A stretch of DNA of 64,000 nucleotides from Bacteroidota bacterium (GTDB lineage Bacteria > Bacteroidota > Bacteroidia > AKYH767-A > 2013-40CM-41-45): contig JADKIH010000006.1 in the NCBI GenBank assembly GCA_016721305.1, forward strand, positions 1 to 64,000, in the 5' to 3' direction. Of this stretch, positions 30,010 to 39,249 are shown piece by piece; position 1 is the stretch's first letter, and each line of letters opens with the position of its first letter. A model generated the notes under the pieces. The model was not told the DNA's origin. It saw only the letters and a list, made by a program, of their open reading frames with translations, and did no database searches. A program made the translations under genes and the position numbers.

Positions 30010-31182
30010 ATGCGTGAACGGATTTTTCTGGACAGAATTAAGGACTTGGTGTCTCTCTATACAACATCACAGCCCTTTGCACTCACTCTCAATAGCTACT
30101 TTCGTAATCATCCGCAAATGGGTGCGCGCGATCGACGACAAACTCGCGATTTTTGTTTTGCTTACTATCGACTTGGTAAAGCATTGCCTAAATATGATTT
30201 TTCGGAGCGACTTGCTATAGCGTCATTCCTGTGCATCGATGGTGAAAATTCTCAGCGCGATTTTATGCTGAACGAATTTGCTGTTAAGTTGGCGGGGAAG
30301 ACTTCAATGTCGATCGATGAAAAGCTGAAGCTTGTAGAAAATCTCTATCCTGATTTCAAACTCAGTGATGTTTTTCCCTCAGTCGGTCGACTGTCAAATG
30401 GAATTGATGAATACGAATTTCTGAAATCATTTTTCATTCAGCCTTTATTGTGGATTCGTATCCGAAAAAAATTTATAGCTCAGGTTAATGATGATCTGGC
30501 AGGTAAGGGCATCATCATAGAAGAAAAAGCAGGGGAGACTTGTCTTGGATTAAAATCCGGACAGAAGATCGACGATTTACGCACTTACAAAAAGGGATAC
30601 TTCGAAATACAGGATAGGAGTTCGCAAAGTATGCAGAGCTTTTATCGCCCTCTTCCTAAATCATACTGGTGCGACGCCTGTGCGGCTTCCGGAGGAAAAT
30701 CTCTTATGCTCCTCGAAGAGCAATCTGATTTGAATATCCTTGCCGTCGATGTTCGCCCGAACATACTGTTTAACTACAAAGAACGACTCAACAAAGTAGG
30801 TTGGAAGAACTTCAAAACGCTCACGCATGATCTTTCCTCCAAAGGGATGGATGAGAAATTTGCCGGCGTCATCGCCGATGTGCCTTGCACCGGTTCCGGG
30901 ACATGGTCGCGCTCACCTGAACATTTAACACTTTCCCCTGATGAAGGATATCTGGATAAGTTCGTGAAACTTCAGCGTCGGATCGTTGCCAATTTAGTCG
31001 CTTCCTTGCCTGCCGGAGCACCTTTGATTTACTCCACATGCTCTTCATATAGTGCTGAAAACGAGGGCAATGTGTTGTTTTTTGAGCAAAATTTGCCTTT
31101 AAAAGCGGAGGAGAGCATGATAATACCCGGTTTCCGCCAAAAGGCCGATACGATGTTCATTTCCAGAATGATAAAAGTGTAG
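30010..31182 (+). CDS. RsmB/NOP-family RNA m5C methyltransferase
   Basis: A 390-residue SAM-dependent methyltransferase of the family that methylates cytosine-5 in rRNA. The N-terminal helical domain has RDRRQTRDFCFAYYRLGK. The catalytic part shows FEIQDRSSQ, the SAM loop CDACAASGGK, the catalytic motif DVPCTGSGTW and the second cysteine motif YSTCS. Without E. coli-level similarity it cannot be called rsmB for certain. The ATG at 30010 is preferred to a TTG at 30001. Last gene after phoH and purC. Confidence 0.9.
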   Translation: MRERIFLDRIKDLVSLYTTSQPFALTLNSYFRNHPQMGARDRRQTRDFCFAYYRLGKALPKYDFSERLAIASFLCIDGENSQRDFMLNEFAVKLAGKTSMSIDEKLKLVENLYPDFKLSDVFPSVGRLSNGIDEYEFLKSFFIQPLLWIRIRKKFIAQVNDDLAGKGIIIEEKAGETCLGLKSGQKIDDLRTYKKGYFEIQDRSSQSMQSFYRPLPKSYWCDACAASGGKSLMLLEEQSDLNILAVDVRPNILFNYKERLNKVGWKNFKTLTHDLSSKGMDEKFAGVIADVPCTGSGTWSRSPEHLTLSPDEGYLDKFVKLQRRIVANLVASLPAGAPLIYSTCSSYSAENEGNVLFFEQNLPLKAEESMIIPGFRQKADTMFISRMIKV

Positions 31183-31275
31183 GATTTTCTCTTTTTTTCA
31201 AGAAAAATCCTTCAAAACAGAGAAACAAATAGCACCAGTACAAGTATAATTTTAAGATCAATAAATCTAGTTAAA

Positions 31276-34200
31276 GTGAAGTCTATCAATGCCGGGGTTT
31301 TCTTCCGGATCGTTTTATTTCTGCTGTGTTTGTCCACAGGTGTCTCTGCCCAAAAGGCCGCTTCCTCGGAAAGCGATCTGAAAAAGCAAGCTGATCGCTA
31401 TTTTGAATCGGAAGATTTTGAAGACGCATTGGTTCCATACTCGCAATTGTTGAGCTTGTACCCGCAGGACGCTGTTTACAATTATCGTTACGGTATCTGT
31501 CTTATCATTGCCGGAAAGGAAAAAAACAAAGCTGCTAACTTTTTACAGAAGGCCAGCGCCGATGCAGCAACGCCTGTTGAAGTTTGGTATTACCTGGCAA
31601 AAGCATACATGGTGATCAGAAGATTTTCTGATGCTCAAAATGCTTTAATGAAATTCAGTCAGCTCGCCCCGCCGGCCAAGCAGAAAAAACTTGAATCGGA
31701 TGTGCTTCTTTCAAATTGCAATAATGCCATCGAATTTCAGAAGTATAAAAAAAATGTTGTCATAATCGATTCGCGCGATCTGGCACGAAACGAATTTTCG
31801 CATTTCTACGATTGGACAATAGCTAACGGTCGGTATGTACCTGCTGCCGATCAATTCCTGACTTCGCAAGACAAGGATAAAGTTGAAAATCCTGTCATGT
31901 TTATTTCTAACGATAAGCAAACGATTTACCTTTCGAGCTACGGCAAAGGATCCTTGGGCGGGAAAGATATTTACCTGGTTCGCAAAATGACTAACGGTCA
32001 ATGGGCTCAACCTGAAAACCTAGGCTCGCCAATTAACACTACTGCAAACGAAGAGTTCCCTTATCTCGATCGCGATGGACGTACTTTATATTTCTGTTCA
32101 AAAGGCGATAAGAGTATCGGTGGTTATGATATTTTTAAATCCTCTTTCGATTTCAATACCGGCAAATGGTCAGAACCTGAAAATATGGGCTGGCCGATAA
32201 ATACTATCGGCGACGATTATCTCTTCGTTCCGGTTAATAAAGGTCGCGAAGCTTTCTATGCAACCACTATCGAATCGGATAAGAAGAGTATTTCAATTCG
32301 TAAAATTCAACTGCCGGATCAGGTATCTAATCAGGTTACCATCAATGGATTTTACTTCCCGCAAGATCAGCGTGTTCGTCGCGATGCAAGAATCTCCATT
32401 CTTCAGGGCAACGGACAAGGTTTAGTAACTTCCGTGTACACAGATCCTCAAACCGGAAAGTACGAAGTTGATCTCGAGCCGGGAAAGATTATGTGATCGT
32501 TGTAGAGGCGGAGGTTATTTGCCGCATGCGGAAACATTTACCATTCCTTCCGGCTTAAATAATCCTGATCTGCGACAAGTCGTAAAGCTGAATCGCGGAA
32601 AAGAAAATGAATCGATGATCCTCGAAAATTATTTCTATCCGGTGGATCTGGCTTCTACACAAACACCATCCGACATAATTGCGGCTGATTATACTTCGGC
32701 AGCTGATTCTTCGTCGATGATGGTTGTTAAAATCAATAACAAAGAGATTCTCGTTACCAAACCGGGATCAGGTCAGAAAGAAGAAGCTCTTGCCGAAAAT
32801 GATGCCGATTCTGCTAATACCAATATTATCAGAATTGAGAAAGATGAATACGATCCAACTCTCGAAAAGAATTTGAGTCAGGATGATATTCGACAAAAAG
32901 ATGAGGAATCAAAACGTGCACAAGAGTTGGCGGAAGATGAAAAGGCTCCTAAGTATGATGTAACTATCAGTAATCAGGAATTAGCAAGTATTGCAGCTAT
33001 CGATGCCCGAACTGCTCGTGCCGAATCCGATAGTCTCAAGAAAGAAGTTGCCCGATTGAATTCTACTGCCGACGAAAAATCGAATCTGGCCGAGTCTTAT
33101 GTCAATAAAGCATTGAAGGCAGAGGATACTGAAAAACTCATCTTCCAGAATAAGGCATATGAATTAAGAACAGAATCCGAAAATTTACGTCGACAGGCAA
33201 CAGATCTTCAAATTGCTGCTACCGCAAAAGAAAACGAAGCCGTTTCATCGGAGCAGGATGCCAAGGCTTTGATGGAAGCTATTGACACTCAGGCGCTTGC
33301 TGATAATAAAAAGGGTGGCAAGAAGGGCGGTAAATCTGCCAATACCGGAAACGTTGTAGTTTCGGAAAATCCGACTTCAACTTCTGAAACAACTTCCAAT
33401 GAAAGTGCAACGGACAAGTCTGCACCGGCATTAGATAAATCGGAAACATCTTCTACCGAATCCGCAAAGAATGATTCTTCACTTCCTTCAAAGGATGTGA
33501 AAAATGATGTGTCAAATGCTGATTCGAAATCTGTGACGGAGTCTGTGGTTGAAAAAAAATCTGACAACGGTAAAGATTCACCGGACAATACTCCGTCTAA
33601 AGAAAATGCCGACACCAAGAAATCGGATACTGATCTTGCAATTAATACTGCCTCTCCTAATTCAAGCAATGCTGTTAAGTCGGGAACAGAGCAGACTAAT
33701 CCGGCAACTGCATCACCGAATGCAAAGAACTCTACTGAAGTAAATAATACCGGTGATAATTCCGGTCAAACTGCTTCAGACAATGCTTCGAAACAAGATG
33801 CTTCAACTGCCGAAACTAAATCGATTCCGGTAGCCTCAGAAAAATCGAACGTTTCAGCTAATGCTCCTGCGGATGCTGATAATTCGAATGCATCAGTAGA
33901 AAAAGAAAAGCTTGCATCAAATGATAATGCGAATACCGAGAGCAATAATCAAGTTCAACAAAATAATTCGACTGACTCCCAATCAAAAACAGAGTCTGTA
34001 GTTCAAAGCCCTTCTGTCGATAAGGAACATGTAGTCGATTCAAAATCTTCGAATCCGACTGTAACTGAATCTAAAGTTGAATCGACTACGGTTAAAACTG
34101 AAACTCAATCACAACCGTCTGATTCCCGCCCTGCAGACCAAACATCTGCGGCTCCTAATCAGGATCAATCTAAAACTTCGCAGGCAGATATGGCTTTAAA

Positions 34201-37131
34201 TACGTCTGAAAAGACGACTGCAGTTGAAAGCACGAAAGTAAATGAATCTTCAACGGAGAGTAAATCAGAATCCACTAACGATAAGATTTCACCGGATGAC
34301 AAAGTAGTTTCTAAGCCTAATGAAGCAGCCTCACCAAAATCGTCAACCAAACCTTCTTCGGATAATTCTGTTTCAAAACAGGAAGAGGGTAAATTGAACC
34401 AATCTCAACCAAAAGGAAATAAGGCCGCTGATAAATCTTCAGATTTAAGTTCGCCGGAATCCAATCCAAATCGCTCTGCTGATCTTGCCGTTAACAATAA
34501 GCAGTCGGACCCGAATACTTTACCTGCAACCAATAAAGAGACTGAAAACAATACTAATCCTTCAGGTACTAATTCCGATAGTAATGTTGCAATATCTTCA
34601 ACAGAAATCGGAACCACTTCACCTGATTCAGTATATCAATCGAAAGCTGAACTCAAACAATTCGAACTTCCACCTGTGTCGGAAGCAAGACCTTCGATGC
34701 CTGCAGATATTAATGCGCGCAAGGCTCAACCTGTAAAAGAGGAAGCTCGTTTGGCTTATCAGGAATACAAACGAAAATACAGTACTTCTCAACGATTGGC
34801 AGAACAGTCGATTGATCTGCAAAAGCGAATTGCCGTTACTCCGGTATCACCTGAAAGAGACAGCTTGATTTTTGTATCAAATGAATTAAGTCAACAGTCT
34901 GCAGATATGTGGAAAGAATCCGTTGCGCAGCTGGATGCAGCCAAACAAATTGACCCGAATGTGAAGGAGAAAATGGAGTTGAATGAGCAAATAGTAGCTT
35001 ACAATTCCTCTTTGCCGGTAAGTAATGCAAATGATCGTACCACAAAAGTCGATGCTACGCAGTCAAATCAAAGCACTCCAAATTCTTCCAATACAACTGA
35101 AGATGTAACTTCAGCTCAGACTTCTGCCGAAACTACTGCTTCACAGGAAAAGGATGAAACGATGGCAATGGTAAACACACCTTCGCCGGTGAAAGAAGAA
35201 GTTGTCCTCACACCGCCATTAACACAAGAAGAGGCTAAGCAAGTCGAAGAGGCTACTAATTTCGAAGTTCAAACACCGAACGGTACGGAGAAGATTAAAA
35301 TCAGCACCGAAGGTTTGGATACTCGCCATCCTGACTTCCCGACTTATGTTGAACTCAATAAGGAAATTACTCATAAGCAGGTTGAAACCATCACTGTTTT
35401 CGCCGAAGCTGTCAATCTGAATAAAAAAGCTGTCGATGAAAAACAGGAGCAAGGCCGTTTAATGGATTTGGCCGAAACGCAAACCGACATTCAGAAAAAA
35501 GCAAAGATTTTTGTTCAGGCTGATAGCATGAAAGCTTTGTCGCAAGCCGATATGAAATTGGCTGAAGAGAAATTTAAGGTAGCGCAAAGCAAAACAGGCG
35601 ATGTAAAACAAGTCACTGCACAAATGGAAGAAGTGAAGTCGCGTATTGCGATCCCTGGTGCAAAAGTTTCTACTCAATCAACAGCTTCTATAGTTCACCC
35701 TGAACAACAACAGACGGAAATCGCTTCCGATTTTGCAGAAGCGCAAAAGCAAGAAGTTGTTCCGGTGACTCAAAATACTCCGGCAGAAACAAAACAAGAC
35801 AATGCTAACAATCAACTAGCAGATCAGTCTTCAAATCCTTCTGACAGCAGAAATAATAACAATCAGTCGTCACCGTCGGACATAAACACAAATGCAAACA
35901 CCTCATCAAATCAGCCGACGAATTCCGTATCACCACAGTCAGGTTCTGTTACTGCTTCAGTAACTCCGGAAGAGAAAGAAGCTTTCAGTAAGAACTCATT
36001 CAGCATCTCTGACAAACCGGTTTACTCTGAGTCGAATCCGATTCCGATGAATCCGCAATTGCCGGAGGGACTCGTATTTAAAGTTCAGATCGGAGCGTTC
36101 CATAATCAGATTCCTGCGGAGAAATTCAAGGGAGTTCAGCCTATCACAGGTGAAACAACACGTCCGGGTTGGATTCGTTATTGCGTTGGTTTATTCCAGA
36201 CGTTTGAGCCTGCTAATATCGTGAAGAAGGAAATGCAAGGTCGCGGATTCAAAGATGCATTCGTTGTGGCCTATTATAATGGTAAGCGTATCGACCTTAG
36301 CGAAGCATATGCCATGCTGACTAAGGGTGCCGATAAATTAGGCAAAGACTATGTTGCGACTTCTCGCAAAGAGATGGCTCTGTTGCGTGCAAATGATATT
36401 CGTCCTGAAAAAATTGCTTCTGTTCGCAAGGGCGAAGTAGGGCAGGATGAAAAATCATTCTATGGCAACGACGCTGCGAAAGAAATGAATTCGATTGCAG
36501 CCGTTGAGTATGCCGTTCAGGTTGGCGTGTATCGTTCGTCAACAGCACCTCGCGTTCTTGCACCACTCATGCCATTACTCACTGAGCAAATCAGAGCAAA
36601 TCTATATCGTTTCACGACTGATCATTTCAGCGATTATGCAACGGCCGATTCTATGAAGCGTGTTGCTCGTCGTAACGGAGTAAAGATGCTTTCATCGTTG
36701 TATATCGCAACGGTGCTATGGCTACTCTTGCGTCAGTTCCTGTTAGCGAGCGAAGAAATATTTCGTCAACAGCTTCTGTGAGCGCAACAACTAATACAAC
36801 TGCAACTCCGGTCGTGACAAATTCTCCGGCCAATTCTGTCAACCAAGCCGCATCAGCATCCTCTGCCGGACTCGTGTTCCGTGTTCAGTTAGGTGCATTT
36901 AAAAATAATATTCCGTTTACTTCAGTAGTTGCTTTCCTTCAAGTTGCCGACAAAGGCATCACTCAGCAAACCGACGAAAGAGGACTTCATATTTTCTACG
37001 CCGGCGACTGCAAAGATTACCAAACAGCTCTCGCCCTGAAAGCCGAAATCGCAGCTAAAGGTATTGCCGATGCTTTTGTGGTGGCTTTGAGAGATGGGAA
37101 GAGGGTAGGCATTACCGACCTGATGAAGTAG
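31276..37131 (+). CDS. Giant TPR / PD40 beta-propeller / SPOR protein, PorE-like architecture (frameshifted)
   Basis: About 1,950 residues once three single-base losses are restored: near 32493 (AAAG-AT), near 32512 (GAGG-TT) and near 36685 (AAAG-ATG). Order: signal peptide (FFRIVLFLLCLSTGVSAQ), TPR-like helices (about 30-150), PD40/TolB-like propeller blades (MFISNDKQTIYLSS, YLDRDGRTLYFCS; about 200-350), a carboxypeptidase-regulatory-like fold (about 355-430), a very long low-complexity linker rich in Ser, Asn, Thr, Lys and Glu (roughly 430-1590), and three SPOR-like domains (FKVQIGAFHNQIP, YAVQVGVYRSS, FRVQLGAFKNNIP), each ending in a DAF.V...NG segment. SPOR domains bind peptidoglycan. 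The start is GTG at 31276. Inferred to anchor an envelope complex. Confidence 0.85.
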
Positions 37132-37136
37132 ATTTG

Positions 37137-37200
37137 AAGTCTGAAGTCTGAATTCAAAATTTAGAATTCAAAATTTAGAATTCAAAATTTAGAATATAGT
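37137..37200. repeat. AT-rich heptamer array (AAATTTA / GAATTCA)
   Basis: Two AAGTCTG units then alternating GAATTCA and AAATTTA seven-base units, nine in all, starting five bases after the stop codon of the giant SPOR protein. The inverse array is at 37275-37320. Confidence 0.8.
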
Positions 37201-37205
37201 TGCAT

Positions 37206-37240
37206 AAAAAAACTCGTAACAAATTTGTTACGAGTTTTTT
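37206..37240. terminator. Bidirectional rho-independent terminator
   Basis: A perfect stem of about 12 pairs (AACTCGTAACAA / TTGTTACGAGTT) flanked by A and T runs. It serves the convergent SPOR-protein gene and clpS. Confidence 0.88.
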
Positions 37241-37274
37241 TTATTTTATTTAAGTACCTAGTCAAGTGACTAAG

Positions 37275-37320
37275 ATTCTAATTTTAAATTTTAAATTCTA
37301 AATTTAAAATTCTAAATTTA
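37275..37320. repeat. AT-rich heptamer array, inverse orientation
   Basis: ATTCTAA/TTTTAAA/TTCTAAA seven-base units complementary in style to 37137-37200. The clpS stop codon (37318-37320) is inside it. Confidence 0.75.
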
Positions 37321-37609
37321 TTTAATAACCGCCGACAACCCCCGATCCACCAAAGCATCCTTCATCGGTTGCAACTTGGCGAAAGAGTCTGATTTTACTA
37401 CGCACTTACCATTGTAATGCACAATGTAAGTACACTGCTCAGCTTGAATCTGATCGTGCTTGCACACTTCAATTAACGCTTCGATCACAAAATCGAACGT
37501 GTTCACATCGTCGTTGTAAAGTATAAGATCACGTACTCGCGCTTCTTTAACAACCTCAACTACGATTTCTTCAGCCTCCGGATTTAATGAATTGATTATA
37601 TGTGTTCAT
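37318..37609 (-). CDS. clpS: ATP-dependent Clp protease adaptor ClpS (frameshifted)
   Basis: A protein of about 96 residues that delivers N-degron substrates to ClpAP. The intact frame holds NTFDFVIEALIEVCKHDQIQAEQC and SDSFAKLQPMKDALVDRGL. Upstream in the same frame is EEIVVEVVKEARVRDLILYNDDV, which completes the family pattern (LYNDDVNTF). This leads in a second frame to ATG at 37609 (MNTYNQ), preceded by AAGGAAC as a possible ribosome-binding site. The frame changes near 37590. An ATP-dependent partner gene is not in the window. Confidence 0.9.
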
Positions 37610-37674
37610 GTCTGTTCCTTTTTTTCTATCCGGTGTAAAAGTAAGCTTTTTTGGGGAAAGTTGAAAGGCCTTAT

Positions 37675-37958
37675 CAATTAGCTAATTAGCTGATTAGCTG
37701 ATTAGCTGATGCTGCGACTAACAGAGTGTATGCAAATTTGAGCTGTTATCATTTTTTTCAATAAAATTTAAGAAATGAATACAGGTCACCAAAGCCCAAT
37801 CTAATGATTACTTAATTAGCAGATTTGCTGATGATGCGACAAACAGTTTGTATACCGGTTTGGGATATGATCGTCTTTTGCCATAAAATGGATTAATTGA
37901 ATGTAGTTCACCCTGAGCCTCACATCAGCTAATCATCTAATCAGCTAATCAGCTAATT
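37675..37958. repeat. Octamer arrays and a diverged 122-base tandem repeat
   Basis: 37675-37710 has four ATTAGCTG/ATTAGCTA octamers, and 37921-37958 has inverse ATCAGCTA octamers. Between them an 86-base segment at 37705-37790 recurs at 37827-37912 without gaps at about 70% identity by eye (period 122). No gene is seen in this 376-base divergent region. Confidence 0.75.
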
Positions 37959-37961
37959 CCT

Positions 37962-37969
37962 TATCTTTG
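37962..37969 (+). promoter_or_regulatory. Bacteroidota-type -7 element (TATCTTTG) for the M48 gene
   Basis: TATCTTTG matches TAnnTTTG 17 bases before the M48 start and abuts the octamer array. No TTTG is seen at the -33 position. Confidence 0.5.
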
Positions 37970-37985
37970 CCCCACACACTCTCCT

Positions 37986-38780
37986 ATGAAAAACACTCTC
38001 CCTAAAATCCTGGCGATCATCTTCGTTTTGGTAGCCTGTAATAAAGTGCCGATTACCGGTCGCCGACAGATGAATCTCTTGCCTGAAAGCCAGATGATGT
38101 CAATGAGTCTGACGAGTTACCAAGACTTTTTGAAGCAGAATCCTCCGGTAACAAATACACCTGATGCGAAGATGGTGAAGGACCTCGGCGGTAAAATTCA
38201 AGTCGCTGTCACTCAATTTATGAATGACAATAAAATGGGTGACCGCGTTAAAGACTACCAATGGGAATTCAATCTGGTGAAATCCGACGAAGTGAATGCC
38301 TGGTGTATGCCGGGAGGAAAAGTCGTTGTATACAGCGGACTTTTACCTGTTACGCAAGACGAAACCGGACTGGCTATCGTAATGGGCCATGAAATCGCAC
38401 ACGCCGTTGCCCGTCATGGAAACGAGCGTATGAGTCAGATGATGGTGCAGCAATTAGGAGGAATGGCACTGGAAGTTGCTCTCTCCGAAAAGAGTGCCGA
38501 AACCCAAAGCATCTTTATGACATCTTACGGAGTCGGTTCAACGCTGGGTATCTTGGCTTATTCGCGTACTCACGAGACGGAAGCCGATAAGCTCGGACTG
38601 ATCTTCGCTGCAATGGCCGGTTACGATCCACAAAAGGCTATTACCTTCTGGGAGCGAATGGCGGCAAAGGGTGGAAGCAAACCACCTGAATTCCTAAGCA
38701 CGCACCCAAGCGATGCCACACGTATCAAAACCCTTCAGGACTTCATGCCGGAAGCGATGAAGTATTACAAGAAGAAGTAA
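37986..38780 (+). CDS. M48 family metallopeptidase lipoprotein
   Basis: A 264-residue zinc peptidase. The N terminus has a lipoprotein signal with Cys18 (LVAC), so it is probably anchored at the outer membrane facing the periplasm. The zinc motif is HEIAH (His135, Glu136, His139), with the third ligand in ETEAD (197-201). Other family marks are CMPGGKVVVYSGLL and the C-terminal STHPSDATRI. Related to LoiP/BepA-type peptidases that act on misfolded outer-membrane proteins; the substrate here is unknown. Confidence 0.93.
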   Translation: MKNTLPKILAIIFVLVACNKVPITGRRQMNLLPESQMMSMSLTSYQDFLKQNPPVTNTPDAKMVKDLGGKIQVAVTQFMNDNKMGDRVKDYQWEFNLVKSDEVNAWCMPGGKVVVYSGLLPVTQDETGLAIVMGHEIAHAVARHGNERMSQMMVQQLGGMALEVALSEKSAETQSIFMTSYGVGSTLGILAYSRTHETEADKLGLIFAAMAGYDPQKAITFWERMAAKGGSKPPEFLSTHPSDATRIKTLQDFMPEAMKYYKKK

Positions 38781-38785
38781 ATTTC

Positions 38786-38815
38786 TTTGCAGTAATCATT
38801 TTTAATATATCTTTG
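38786..38815 (+). promoter_or_regulatory. Bacteroidota-type promoter for tRNA-Arg
   Basis: TTTG at 38786-38789 and TATCTTTG at 38808-38815 with an 18-base spacer, the same spacing as for tRNA-Leu. Confidence 0.68.
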
Positions 38816-38870
38816 CACCCTCAAAAATTGATCGGAAACGCAGATTTCAGCTAACCCGCTCATTTTGAAT

Positions 38871-38944
38871 GGACCCATAGCTTAATTGGATAGAGCATCT
38901 GACTACGGATCAGAAGGTTGGGGGTTCGACTCCCTCTGGGTCCA
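38871..38944 (+). tRNA. tRNA-Arg (ACG)
   Basis: Acceptor GGACCCA/TGGGTCC, D arm GCTTAATTGGATAGAGC, anticodon stem TCTGA/TCAGA with loop CTACGGA (anticodon ACG, normally edited to ICG), T arm GGGGGTTCGACTCCCTC. CCA is not encoded. Confidence 0.94.
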
Positions 38945-38956
38945 CTGAGTTGAAAA

Positions 38957-38993
38957 GAAGCCTCGTTTTTATAGCAAAAACGGGGCTTCTTTA
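38957..38993 (+). terminator. Rho-independent terminator after tRNA-Arg
   Basis: GAAGCCTCGTTTTT pairs with AAAAACGGGGCTTC across a short loop and is followed by a T-rich tail. The remaining 256 bases up to the TonB receptor gene (38994-39249) show no gene. Confidence 0.8.
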
Positions 38994-39249
38994 TTTCTGA
39001 TGATTTAATGTTGAATCAATCTAGCAATAGGACCCTTCTGTTGCTTCAAGAATAGATTGAACATGCTAATTAGCCCTTTTGGAAAAGGCCCTTGTTTTGT
39101 CTATGATGAATGAATTCCCAATGGCAAATTTTTGAATCCTTTCATCAGCACTATTTACAATTCATCCTTTAAATCCTACAACTCATCGGAATCCTCTTTC
39201 CGATCCCTTAAGCTCATGCTAATCTTGCCGTAAATTCACGCACGAGATT

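Noticed and set aside
33289..33669. Minus-strand frame of 126 codons in the low-complexity linker
   Set aside because: Biased composition of the linker keeps the opposite strand open; no other support.
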